NCBI GenBank assembly: GCA_015039465.1
Contig: MU130624.1
Coordinates: 386,744-423,192 of the forward strand
DNA: 36,449 bases
Reading direction: 5' to 3'
From: Phlegmacium glaucopus
Lineage: Eukaryota > Basidiomycota > Agaricomycetes > Agaricales > Cortinariaceae
Of this stretch, positions 1 through 11,003 are shown piece by piece. The position numbers were made by a program, and so were the translations under genes. Under the pieces are notes generated by a model, which searched no databases, was not told the origin of the DNA, and saw only the letters and a program-made list of their open reading frames with translations. The number at the start of each line of letters is the position of its first letter. The first letter of the stretch is position 1.

Positions 1-1690
1 ACGGTTTTTACCTACTTGTTTGTATTTGTTTACTGTTACTTACTAACTTTGTTCCTGTTACTTACCTACTTACGACTCGTGTTACTACTACTCGTGACCA
101 TGATGACAATTCAAATTTTGTTCCTTCAGTGCAGCCTCAATGAGACCTTGCCTGCCTTGCCTTGGTCTTGTCATTCGTCTTTCCTACAACCGGAGTCGCA
201 CACACGACACGGCGGGTCGAGGATTCTACAGGACTAAAGCCTTGCCTTCTTCTTCATTATTCTGCCTTCTGGAGTCACTGAATCTCCTGCTTGTTCTCCT
301 CCTTTGTTTCAACTATAAGCTTGATTCCCTTTTGTATGTTCAAGCTCATGAAATTTATATTTTCCTTAACGTTGGCTTTATATCTTATATTTATATTCAC
401 GACGCAAGACGAGGGCCTTTTCCAGGACGTAAGAACCCACTTATTAGGTACCGACCACACGACTGACTACTACCCTTTCTACTACTGTTTCTTATCACCA
501 TCACCGCTTCTTCACTATTGCCCAAACCTCATATCTGCCTCCTTGGCCTTACTGTGCCTCTTCAGAGCCTCAACTTGTATCCTTCTCATCAAGCCCTATA
601 TTCCCTTCCGTGACATGCCTCATGCCTGATGGCCTTTGTCGAGGCTGCCTCGGCCTGGCCTCATTGTATATTGCCTTACATTGTTGATGGAAGTGTTCAA
701 AAAAAAATCTTTAAATTTAAATTTAGATTATATTGGATGATGTCTGTTTGTTTCTTGTTACTTACGGTTTTTACCTACTTACTTGTATTTGTTTACTACT
801 GTTCTACTTGTTTGTATTTGTTTACTACTGTTTACTTATCTACTTACTTTCTTGTTGCTGTTACCTGTTTACCTACCGTTACTGTTACCTGTTTAGTTGA
901 GGACTTGTCCCCTTAATAGAAACCATTCAAAGAATATAAGAACCGTTCGTAAAAAAACTTTAGTTTAAATTTAAGATTACATCATATCCTGTCTGTTTAC
1001 TACTACTATGTACTTACTCGTATCTGTGTGTTGACGTTTACTTACTTGCCTTGTACTTACCTACTTGTTTGTACTTGTTTGTTACTTTTACTTACTACTG
1101 TCGTTTGTTTACTTGTTGAAACTGTCGTTCGATTTGTCCATGGAGCGGACTTAAGTGTTACTATTGTAGTTGTTGTCCAGCTAGTGACCTGAACGGTCGC
1201 AATAATTTCCCCTAGTAAACTGATGGTTTATGGGTATGTTAGTAAGAGTCGTACCCATAAAGTAAACTTAGTAAGTTAAATAAGATCGGACATATTGAAA
1301 TGATTACCTAGAAAGTGAACTGTGACCGGATCTACTACTGAGTCTACGGTCTTGCTCGGGTCTCGATAGGTGTGGGACGGCGACGGGGTCCGCCGTTTAT
1401 ACACGGACGTATTTACACACCCCGTCCAACCCACGAAGATCTCTTTATCACGTCCACACCCTTGGTTCTACTCTTGTCTACTTACCACCACTTGCCTACT
1501 TACCGCTACCTACTTACTACTACTGTTGTTTGCTTGTCGTTGACCTCTGTCGTTGGGGAAACCCCATCAATTAAAATTAAAATTAAAGATTACATGATTT
1601 CGATACTGTCTACTTGTTACTTGCCACTGTTGGTGGTAAACCTGGGTCGGTGGTGGACAAATCTGTTGGTTGGTGGTGGTTGACAGACGA
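1..1690. repeat. Degenerate CTTAC/CTTGT/GTTTAC-word repeat region, no gene
   Basis: The stretch is built from loosely repeated words such as TTACCTACTTG, TTTGTATTTGTTTAC and TTACTACTACTG. A segment beginning ACGGTTTTTACCTACTT at position 1 recurs near 764. Three AT-rich blocks (about 700-740, 958-985 and 1568-1600), each followed by a similar 'ctgtctgtttac'-like tail, look like diverged copies of one unit. The short open frames are explained by low stop density in this pyrimidine-rich DNA and resemble no protein I know. Probably old satellite or TE remnant. Confidence 0.5.
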
Positions 1691-1762
1691 ACCTGGGTGG
1701 AAAATAAAATAAACTATCATTATTAACATTATTACAGTATTACTTAATATACCCCAAAAAAA

Positions 1763-1937
1763 AAGTAACCAAGTTACCAAGCTTGACCAAGATCTTGTCT
1801 TGTCTTGGCTGTCTTGGCCAAGAAAGCCAAGACCAAGGTCAAGACCAAGTCAAGTCGGTCCTTGGAAAACCAAGTCAAGAGCCAAGAGGTTTTTACCAAC
1901 TTCTTGGTTTGACTTGGTTTGAAACCGTAGTGATCTA
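1763..1937. repeat. CCAAG/CTTGG-rich short inverted-repeat element (MITE-like)
   Basis: About 170 bp consist almost entirely of CCAAG, its complement CTTGG and the variants CAAGAC/GTCTTG in both orientations, so the single strand could fold extensively. The right edge reads GGTTTGAAACCGTAGTGATCTA. Ends resembling TAG...TTTCAAACC recall the hAT-like ends seen elsewhere in this window, but I could not define the left end or a target duplication. Classification as a MITE is inference. Confidence 0.4.
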
Positions 1938-2980
1938 CATTCATCAGATGTAGTCGTTTTGTCGTCCGGTGACCCTCTCGATCGTCTTCCTATAGATCAG
2001 AGAGGTCGAAAGGTCTCGAACACTATCTTGATGTTCTGATACAGACTAATATGGTACATAAGATCTTAGTACCTCGGTGATGTAGTCGTTTTGTGGTGTG
2101 GTTAACATAGACACATGTTTTCATCTGTATTAGTTTGGTCTTAATATTTGTAACCTCAAACTCATTTCCTTATACACTCTAATGTATCCTGATTTTTTCG
2201 TCTTCCATGACATTATTTAGACATAAAATGTTACGTACACTGTTAAGTGTTTTAACGTTCACCGGTATATCTAACGGCTCATACGTTCCCGTATATAAGT
2301 AGACGTTGTTGAGGACTGATAATTCAAAAACCAGTATACATTAGTTAAAGTCTACTATGTTTCCGTACGTGAACAGACACCTCCTCAATACTGATATATT
2401 TAAAGATCAACATACATGTGAACATATAATAGAAAGTCAGTTATATTTCGGACGTAACCACATATACGACAACGTTTTGAATCGGTGTAATATATCGATA
2501 TACTGGGGTGTAGTCACTGTAGTGTTCCAGTTGACAAACATTACTGACAATCCCCTGTGAGTAACACAAGTGGAGATCATACGAATCATGCAGATGAAAG
2601 TGAATATAGATGTTAGTATAGGTATGACGTAATGTGGTAGGATGTGGAACGCATACGGGGGAATAGCATCATCATCAATACGGGAGGCGACTACTGCAGG
2701 GACTGACGTCAGTGTGCAGTTGAAGATAACCTCCACTTGTTAGGGGTCATTGTCGGACTGGGTCAGTGTGACACACTGTGTCGGTAACTACAGTGTAAAT
2801 GACTATGTCAACATCAAGGAACTCAATAACTGACAAAGGGAGGTAAAAAAAACGTTTCATATGTATCATATCACATATATTATGTTATTAGGACTTATAA
2901 TGGGGATTTATTTACTTTATAAGACCCTTTTAACGTTATAATACTGGTTCTAGAATATGTAAGACTACAGTTAGTAGGTT
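1938..2980. other. Non-coding stretch, no recognisable gene
   Basis: AT-rich sequence with scattered stops in all frames. The open frames near 2357-2560 and 2437-2736 overlap on opposite strands and match nothing I recognise. A phrase similar to GATGTAGTCGTTTTGT occurs twice (about 1948 and 2080), suggesting a decayed repeat. Confidence 0.5.
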
Positions 2981-3204
2981 TCATTGTTTGTTGTTTGTCT
3001 GTAGTAGGTTATATTAGATTTAAATTTAAATTTTAAAAAAAATACCGGCCAAGGTAGTACTGGTGCTCATCATCATTGTGCTCAGCATTCATCCATTTGT
3101 TGTCCTTGGTTCATTGTTTGTTGTTTGTCTGTAGTAGGTTATATTAGATTTAAATTTAAATTTAAAAAAATACTGGCCAAGGTAGTACCAGTGCTCATCA
3201 TTGT
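2981..3204. repeat. Tandem duplication, about 130-bp period
   Basis: TCATTGTTTGTTGTTTGTCT at 2981 recurs at 3111, followed in both copies by GTAGTAGGTTATATTAGATT, an AT-rich run and a GGCCAAGGTAGTAC-like segment. The second copy differs by a few substitutions and A-run length. No coding potential. Confidence 0.7.
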
Positions 3205-3698
3205 CATCCATGCCCATGGAAGCAAATATGTTGAAGAAAGCTAAAGGATCCAACCAAAAGGCGAAGAACTGTTAGAAGTATTTGCGCGAAAATCACATCC
3301 AGTGGATGTGATGTGCTATTGAACACTTGGATAAACGCTGGGGGTTGGAACACTTACAAGAGCAAGATTGTTGATCGCCAAAGTGGAAACCAAAGTAGAT
3401 GGGTAGTCTGATCAAAGATGATGGTTAAATATTTAAGATGTGATGGGTGAAGTTTAACACTCACAGTAATGTCAGTCCAGAGCTTCAACCTGGACTGTCA
3501 GAAATGAAGTCATTGGTGTCGTTGGTGTTGTCATTAGCATTGTTGGTGTTGTTGCTGGAGTTGTTGGCATATGTATTTGTTGACATCGCAAGTGGTTGAC
3601 ATTTTCAAACTCCGACTCCCAAAATGTTGGGTATGGCGCCTAATAACAGTATTTTATAGATTATAAAATCAATTCTCCCCAGAGAATTTCGGAAAAAA

Positions 3699-3895
3699 TA
3701 CCGCCAGAAAGTTCGGTTCGAACTGGTTCGAACCCGGTTCTCAAAAATTTTAAAATTCGAGAACCGAGAACCGGACCGACAGCTTGCCGACAGCCCAAGA
3801 TTCTTGGACTGAACTGAACCGAACCTGAACCGACGGATTGGTTCTTTGGGTTCTCGGTTCTTGCATCGGTTCAGAACCGAACTTTGGCATCGCTA
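3699..3895. mobile_element. GGTTC/GAACC-rich non-autonomous element (hAT-like end)
   Basis: The interior is dominated by GGTTC and GAACC in both orientations. The right end reads GGTTCAGAACCGAACTTTGGCATCGCTA; its reverse complement starts TAGCGATGCCAAAGTTCGG. The left end is a degraded version (TACCGCCAGAAAGTTCGG). The shared AAAGTTCGGTTC core in inverted orientation supports a terminal inverted repeat element of roughly 200 bp. The flanking 8-bp segments do not match, so it is old or the boundary is off. Confidence 0.5.
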
Positions 3896-4422
3896 CTTAC
3901 TAGTTGAATATGATATTTTAAAATTCCCTTATTCTGTCTGTCAGTGATTAGAATATTAGTCTAGATCAGGCCTCTCGACCAGGACTGACTACTGACTGTT
4001 ACAGACAGTACTAACCTACCTTATATAATATACTATTATACATAGTATAGCACCTTGTAAGCCAATGCTCAATTCAAATCATTGCATCTCTGTAAAAAAC
4101 CAACAACAGAAAAAAGAATCATGTGGGCAGTGGAGAAGAGCTTATAAATGGAACCATGAAATACTGCTGGATATCTTTGCTTGTAATTGTAATTTGTAGA
4201 ATGACTCAGAATGATAGTGAAAATTCAGTTGAATTTGCTCAAATATTTTCCTAGATAAACATTGTGGTGGTGGTAGTAATTAAGATTCAGATGAATGGTG
4301 TTTGTGTTGGTTTTAATATTTAAAGGTCTGGTCCAGTTCTTGATCTTGAAACTTGAGACTATTGACTCTTAGTAAGTATTGAAGCTTGCAGCTTTGATGG
4401 TCTGACTGGATGCTTGTAGGTA
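3896..4422. other. Non-coding stretch, no feature seen
   Basis: AT-rich intergenic sequence. No ORF with recognisable content, no clear repeat and no promoter motif I would defend. It separates the GGTTC-rich element from the long-TIR element. Confidence 0.4.
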
Positions 4423-4854
4423 TTACTGCTGAATGCAAAACCCTAGGTGCATTCTCAGAATCCACTTTGTGCGCCTGTGTTTGTATAAACAACCCTCTTT
4501 TGGCTGAACGCGCCGTTCTTCGGTCATAAGTGGTGTGTGAACAGCAACCGGCTCCACAGCTATGACGCAAGCTCCCGCAAGCTGTGGTGCAAGCGCACTA
4601 GAACTCTATCCCTCGCAGCCTGCAGGGACATCCTCAAAACAAGTCGCTTTCGCGCTTCGGGAATGTAGTGGTAGGTCATGGTGGTTACAAGTCTGAAGGC
4701 AACTCGATGGCACTAACGACTACAACCTTCGGACCCTCCATTACAAAAAAGGACATTGGCGCGACAGGCTTGCACCAAATGCAGCTGTTTGTACAAACAT
4801 GGGCGCACAAAGTAAATTCTGAGAATGCACCTAGGGTTTTGCATTCAGCTGTAA
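4423..4854. mobile_element. MITE-like element with 68-bp terminal inverted repeats
   Basis: Positions 4423-4490 (starting TTACTGCTGAATGC) are repeated in inverse orientation at 4787-4854 (ending GCATTCAGCTGTAA), with the shared core CCCTAGGTGCATTCTCAGAAT and only a few mismatches. The interior of about 300 bp has no transposase. The flanking bases do not give a clear target-site duplication. The two open frames here are the two inverted ends read in opposite directions, not genes. The element ends about 80 bp beyond the stop codon of the ABCF gene, so it may contribute to that gene's 3' flank. Confidence 0.75.
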
Positions 4855-4935
4855 GCTAGTTAGAACCTGTAATTCTGTAGGAAGCTTGGCAAGTGCATAT
4901 TCATATTCAAAGGGTGCAAAGGAAGACACGAGCTA

Positions 4936-7485
4936 TTACTTCACAGCCCCACTTTTCAAGCCTCGCGACATTGACAACCTCTGAACCCTATCTACATAGG
5001 CATCTAATCCTTTCTCCCACCTTTTGAGCTCTCCCTTCTTTGTAACTGTATACAAAACCCCCTTATACTCCTCTCCATCTATATCACCCGCATCAACATC
5101 ATCATCGCCCTTACCATCTCCTTCAATGACTTGCTTCAAAAACCAAACATCATGGCTAACCACAACCAAGGCGCCTTCGAACTCACACAACGATTCTACC
5201 AACGACTCGACTGTACCCATATCCAAGTGATTCGTAATTTCATCCAGCAGAAGTACATGTGGCCGATGAAACGTCACAAGAGCCAAAGCAACACGGTTAC
5301 GCTGTCCACCACTCAGAGTCCGAATGGGTCGTAAAACAGGATCACCGCTTATTCCACAAGACCCAAAATGGGAACGCGCTTCACCTTCAGAGATAACAAC
5401 TTCAGGATATGTTTTCGTCAGTTGTTGGAGAGGAGTAAGAGATAACTCAAGTTGGTCTACGGTGTGTTGCGAGAAATATCCAATTCGGAGTCGATGATGT
5501 TGTTTCGTCTCTCCCAAAGTGGGCTTCAGTTCTCCAGCGAGGAGATTCATGAGGGTCGATTTACCACAGCCGTTAGGACCCAGGAATCCGATACGCGCAT
5601 GAGGCCCGACATCCAAAGTAACTTTGTTAATAACAAACGGCGACGATGGACTAGGATTATATCGGAAAGACACTTCAGAGAGCTGAAGGAAGGAACTTCC
5701 AGGGAATTTGAAGGGTTCCGGTGGAGGAAGCTGGATTGGAGCTGTTTTGATCCCCTGATCAACGACAATCGCATCGTGGAAGCCGTGGTAACTCTTTTTG
5801 TATCGTTTTCCATCTTCAAGGCGTTCCATACCCATTCTTTCCAGTTTCTACAGAGGCAAGGTGTGAGAATATACTGGCGAGACGTTGTACGTGATTGTCT
5901 GACCTTTTTACGAGAAGCGACCTGTCCGTAGCGTTTGTCGTCGCCAGTAGCTTTCGCCTGCTGAACGTTCTTTTGGATACTCGTCATAATTTGCTTCCGC
6001 CTCTTTTCCTCGAGCTTACAAAAGTTCAGTTTCCAAGATCGATGTCAGAAAAGCCAAAACACACCTCTTTCAGTCTTGTCTTTCTCTTCCGTTGCTCCTC
6101 CGTGTTGCTCTCCCAATCGTCATAATTTCCGGGGTGATACGTCAATTTCTGGTTTCGAAAGATAATTGTTTCTTCTGTAACAGCATCGAGGAAGTTTCGG
6201 TCATGAGAAACAACCACGATAGTCTGGCCTTCTGCTTCATTTGTCAGGTAAGATTGTAACCAAACAATCGCTGGTAGATCAAGATGATTGGCTGGATTGA
6301 GTTGTATCAGTGCCTGTTCTAATTCGATGGGACTGGAATGTGAACGTACTAGGTTCATCCAACAGCAAAATGTCTGGATTTATGTACAATGCTTTACCCA
6401 ACATAACTCTCATGCGCCATCCACCGCTCAATGTGCCGATCTGTTTCCCCTCTTTACCCAAGTCTTCATCACTGAACCCCAGTCCTCTCAAAATAGTCTT
6501 TGCACGCGCCTCATCAGCCTCTACATCCAACGCTTCGTAGGCGCTAAATACCTCCGTCATGACTTCGTTGATCATGGTCGCGGTGATGAAAGTTTGAGGG
6601 TTCTGCGTTTTGAGGACAGCGAGTTCATTTTCGGAAGCGATAAGGTCCTGGCGTGCGACGTAGCCTCTCTGGCCTGATCGCTTAGTGGCGATTTTTTGAG
6701 CGAGGTCAAGGGCAGTCTCAGCTCGGGAAATAAGAAGATTATGGACTATCACATTAAGTGCTGCATCTGAGGTCGACTTTGATGTGTATCCCTGTAACAC
6801 TGAGATAAAGGTTATTGATAAATAAATGGGATTTGTTTGAGTATTGACTAACCGTGAGCTTCCTTGATGATCCGAGCACGATTGGTATCGGTACTAAGAA
6901 GCTCCTGCAGGATGGTAGTTCCTGCAGTGAATTCTTCCAATTGTGCGATGTGGAGTATTCGGACATTCTGCGGAAGCCCGACAAGTATGTTGTTTCCAAG
7001 CACAGACATCAAAACTATCATAAATAAAAGCAACCGTGTGAGGAATGATAAAAACATTATGATTAAACGATAAAAATGCGTTACCTGACTTTCCAACCCC
7101 ATTTTGACCAACCATACCGTAGCGTACGCCAGGTTTCAACCTTAGATGTGCATCAATCAAGAGTTCTTTGTTGTTAACACTGATATTGACGCCTTTTAAA
7201 TCGATGTCTGTACTGTTTGCGTCGAAGGTTTCTCGATGGAAACGACTCTGTTGCGAATAGGCGACAATCTCGACAGCAGAGGTGGGCGAGATTGTAGGCG
7301 TTGAGGCTGGTAAGGAATCTCCAGGCGTAACAGGCCCCTTCTTCACCTTAGTACCCCGCGGCTTAGAAGCTGATGGCTAGTAAATCAAATATCATAAGTT
7401 GCAGGATGATTAGTGATTTCATGAAATAGCTTACCTTGCTCGAGTTCGCGATCTGCAAAGAATCCAATGTGATATCGTCTACCAT
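4936..7485 (-). CDS. ABCF-family ATPase, Gcn20/ABCF3-like, seven exons, 734 aa
   Basis: This is a soluble twin-ABC protein with no membrane segments; the family acts on ribosomes, and Gcn20 works with Gcn1 in Gcn2 activation. Exons on the minus strand: 7435-7485, 7085-7376, 6853-7014, 6350-6799, 6065-6291, 5904-6014, 4936-5847. All introns are GT-AG, 50-70 nt, and join in frame. The 6292-6349 intron splits the first Walker B between DEP and TNHLD. ABC1: Walker A GQNGVGKS (107-114), LSGGW (292-296), LLLDEP-T-NHLD (313-322), switch His 348. ABC2: GPNGCGKS (521-528), LSGGQ (609-613), LLLDEITNHLD (630-640), switch His 663. The basic linker around 385-455 fits ABCF. The N-terminus before ABC1 (about 80 aa) is shorter than in yeast Gcn20. 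DEI instead of DEP in ABC2 may be normal for a fungal subgroup. ATG 7483-7485 is the first in frame before a short first exon. Gcn20-like versus Arb1-like is inferred. Confidence 0.93.
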
Positions 7486-8807
7486 CTTTTTACTTATTGA
7501 AAGATCAAAGCGTGCTGGTAGTTGACCTGGTAGTTGTGAAAGTCACGGTATGTTGATAGCCTACATCTATTTATGCCAAGCAGCCTTGTGACTCAAGCAA
7601 TCAAAGGGCGGAACCGAGAATGGTTGTTCCAATTATGTATCGTTAAACCTAAGTTTATGGATATAGAATCAATAATGAGTAAGCTTTAAAAGAAACATGA
7701 GATTGCAAAGTGACCTAGCTGGACGCTGTTCAATCTTTATAACAAAAATTGAATTAATTCATTTGAACCGTGTGACATAAGTAAGTATCACGTCACCTGT
7801 TTTGAGCTGTTTTGTCCCACAAGTCAGCCATCAGTACTTCTAAATTTTAAATCCAAAGTTTACCCATGGCCAGGCGTATGAGCTTCGAACTATCTGTGGA
7901 CTTAGAACACACGCGTTCTGCCTTTTACGAACCACCACTTGCGTGCCTGTATCAGTCTAACCTCGCGGTTCAAGCGTTGTCGACGAGTGACGACAGGCTG
8001 CCATGCTGGCAAGACCATATTGAATAATATACATCAAATAACCATTAACCAATCGAACTCCGTAGACAACCATGTACTTGCACGATGTAAACACACATCT
8101 CAGCGGTGGCACCTCGCTTGATATTCACCGGACTCCGGAGTCTGCCAGATTGGCTGATGATCTGATCGACTCAAAAGTAAAAACTTTGAAATCAACGCTT
8201 CTAGGCTATGGACGCCACACATTACTAGGACAGTTTATAGTAAGCACTCATCTCTGACTATTTGATGCGGTAGCAGTACTTGCTAAACTTCTTTAGTAAG
8301 TTCTTCAACCTTGATTCGAACCAGGTTTCTTCCGAAATATGATGATATCACAAGTCACTCACTGCAGGCTGCGGCTAACTTTACTTCTCACCACTCGACC
8401 GGCACGTTGACCATGCACTTTGAACGAGATTTTCATCACACCTGGAAAGACTTTCCAGTCAGAGTTTCACTATCCGATTGCTCGCGGCTGTCAAACCTCG
8501 TTGGTAGCATGTGCAAGCAGCTTACTTATATCTCTCGTCTCCAAAGGTTCTCTTGACTACACCCCACATAACCTCGTCAAAAGTTATTATGACAGACGTC
8601 GATCAGTTCAAATTCCAAGTTAAATACCATCAGTACCTTTCTACGCAACAACGCGTATCGGATTGGGTGAGAGGGACTGGCTCTCAAAGTCTGTCAGCAA
8701 GGAAACCCCGAACAGGCTCTCGCTATCTTTCCAAGTCTTTGCCCACTCGCGGCTCTCACTTACCTACCCGAGGATCTAAGGATGTAGGATGTGCCGCTTC
8801 GACAGCC
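7486..8807. other. Intergenic region upstream of the ABCF gene; unassigned short ORFs
   Basis: This holds the promoter side of the ABCF gene (from 7486) and unassigned sequence. Plus-strand frames at 8072-8257 and 8311-8556 look mildly protein-like and could be exons of a decayed gene: there is a GTAAGC donor at the end of the first and a CCAG acceptor before the second. I could not find an intron model that keeps the frame open, and I recognise no domain. Treated as unresolved. Confidence 0.3.
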
Positions 8808-9074
8808 ATGGCACGCCAACGAGCTGGACTCCCAGGCTCAGAACCGCAAACTATAGTTTCACCTAGCATCGCGCTCATATTATCGGCATTATTCGTGTAC
8901 ATAATCCTTCCTTCCCTGCTCACCATCTGGTTCTTCGTGCTCATGTTGACATACGCTGGCTCGCTGGAGGCCGATGTACGTTTAACTCATCTTTACCTGT
9001 AATGAACAACCATTTTTAAAATATTTATTACATAGGACTCGCGAGATGAAAACACCGCTGAGCATCATAGTTGA
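8808..9074 (+). CDS. Possible small single-pass membrane protein, 68 aa, two exons
   Basis: I do not recognise the family. From the ATG at 8808 the frame encodes a short polar N-terminus and then a hydrophobic stretch at about residues 16-50, rich in Leu, Ile and Phe and interrupted by one Pro. That fits one transmembrane helix or a hairpin. A GTACGT donor follows residue 56 and an ACATAG acceptor at 9035 closes a 60-nt intron (8976-9035). The second exon adds a short acidic tail and stops at TGA 9072-9074. The clean splice and conserved-looking topology favour a real small gene. Against it, the same frame stays open upstream to 8511, so the true start could lie further 5', and the local sequence has no other support. 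Confidence 0.4.
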
Positions 9075-9766
9075 AGTATCTTTAACTTATTATCACAAGG
9101 CGTACCTCCATCAGTCAGTCTTCTTCGTAACAGTCCATTCATTTTGTAATAACGCTAGTCGATAACCTTTAGTGACCTGTAACACTCTTCAGAGGCAAAC
9201 TGAATCTATTATATGCTTACTGAAATGACGAAGTCAGCGTTTTTTTCAAGTCAGTATGGATATATATGTAGGTCAGAGGCCCTGGCTCGGTACAAGGTCT
9301 CTGTCATTTTATCCATCCGCGAGGCTAAAAATAAGGGGAGGTTTTGTTATTCCGTTCTTTGTGGAGGCGACAAGACTGCGACGAGGTATTCGCGGTTACG
9401 ATTGGAGCAGCGAAGCATAGGGTTGGTTGTCAGCTTGGGACTGGGCGTAGCGCGTAGAGAGTTATGTTTGAAGGGTCAAGCCGCATGTCACTCGACGGAA
9501 GCTTTCAAAACTTTAAATCAAATAGATATTGAGAAGCATGGCTATATACTCTATTCTGCGCAAGCCGACTACTCATGGAAAGCCATTTACAAATATGTTG
9601 CTTACACGTGCAACATCGAGCCGAAGCTTCAATAATATCACGAATCACAACATTGATCCGCTGGCTCGCTGATACGAGTGTTTGCTACAAAGGAAGGGAC
9701 CATCCAGTCCATGCACAAATCCACTTGATATGTTGCGCGCTTGACGCTGTTGGAAATTTCCGGATT
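9075..9766. other. No recognisable gene
   Basis: A plus-strand frame of 140 codons (9213-9635) is present but contains no motif, signal or compositional sign of coding that I can defend. Nothing else was seen. Confidence 0.35.
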
Positions 9767-11003
9767 TCAGGATAAAGACATCGGGTAATAATCCATTTTT
9801 GAATCACTGACGCTCGCAGACTTCCACGCTGCGGGATCATCTGGTGGATTAGAGTCATTGGTAGGTGAGTTCAATCCGGTTGGAGTGATACAAAGAGGCT
9901 CCATCTTCATGGCCGCCTCTCGGAGACGCTCAGAGAACCATTTTTGATCAGGGTCATCCAGATTGAAAGGTGGTTCAATGTCCTTACGATAACGATTAAC
10001 CAAGACATTTGCCAGTTTGTTCAAAAGTTCGTTGACACCAATTTGGAGAGGCTCCACTCACTTCGGCCAATCGAACAGAACAATAACACTTTCACCTTCT
10101 CGTGGCCGCCAACAACCAACCCAGGCCTTAGGAAGGTCCAATCGGAAAATATGGCCCGCATCTGTTTAGAGAGAATGCGAGGGTGCATGAGATGTTTCAG
10201 ATAGAGTAGAGCCCCGTGGATGAGGACCCAGAAGGCAGACTCTATATCATCCCATAGCGTATGTGTTATGGTGCCTTCATTCTCTAGGATTTGGGCGGAA
10301 GTAAATGCCCAAGTGCCCTGCATATACACTGTCAGTAACCACAAAATTAGACACATGAACCGCAACCCACGATACGTCCTGTTCGTGGTTTGCCTTTACG
10401 CTGCCTCCTCAGTAGACACATATCCCAGTCGATAAGAATGCCTCTCCGTGCCTGGGTTTCTTTATCTTCAACGATCATTATACTGCCAGTGCTGAGATTG
10501 CGATGTGGTATACCGGCTTTGTACGCTTGTTGAGCGGCTGGTAGAGCGATCGTTAGAATTGCCAAAATAAAGAAATGGATGTAATACGCACCTTCAACGG
10601 CATCGGCAATACAGGATAGCAGTACTTTGCACCGGGTAAATGTTGATAAGTCCTGAGCGACAGTATCCAAAGTTATACGATGGCAAACCGTTTTGCCTTT
10701 AAAGCGTCTTGGTTTTGAAGAGGATTCTGTAACGCAGTTCTGCGTTTCGGTCTCCAGTCCAGGAACGTCGCCGCCCATAGCTGCCAGATGGTTGACATCC
10801 TCTTTCTTCAGTGTGCGGTCGATACCTACTTCGCAATCCGTACGCAGCACAAACGGTTTGACCATCACGCGCTCCTTCTGTACTCGTTCAGGGACCACGT
10901 TCCGCAGATTCTTCAGACGGTGGTAAAAGCCTATTCCCCTGTAAGCACAACGCGTCGAGTCATTCCAAAGTATGTATTCTTCAGGGCTTCTGGGGATCCA
11001 ATC
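9767..11003 (-). pseudogene. FunK1-type fungal protein kinase, truncated, catalytic HRD changed to HRN
   Basis: The order of motifs on the minus strand fits FunK1 kinases of basidiomycetes. A Trp-Asn-Asp...Phe-Tyr segment (about 10930-10965) is followed by VPERVQ-ERV, a GGDV segment, HRI, a helix rich in Ala/Gln, the catalytic loop, IDWDMC, TWAF and DDIESAFWVL. Introns 10538-10591 and 10329-10375 join in frame. The catalytic loop reads PHRNLSTGS where the family usually has HRD...N, so the proton-acceptor Asp and the metal-binding Asn are both replaced. The Asp of IDWD is retained. The 5' part of the kinase (glycine loop, N-terminal region) was not found upstream of 11003; the reading is blocked by stops. 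A further frame break lies at about 10030-10065, where no sensible intron fits. The protein ends at the stop codon near 9767. It is either a decaying gene or a pseudokinase; I favour decay. Confidence 0.7.

Noticed and set aside
2437..2736. 99-codon minus-strand ORF with several hydrophobic residues
   Set aside because: Overlaps another open frame on the opposite strand in AT-rich DNA; no recognisable family or splice pattern.
4441..4452. CCCTAG word as a telomere-like or internal telomeric repeat
   Set aside because: Occurs once per inverted end of the MITE-like element with no tandem TTAGGG array.
4313..4859. Two opposite-strand ORFs of 85 and 63 codons
   Set aside because: They are the two inverted ends of the same MITE-like element; their shared peptides are mirror copies, not a gene family.
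9213..9635. 140-codon ORF on the plus strand
   Set aside because: No motif, splice context or neighbouring exon; composition is like the surrounding intergenic DNA.
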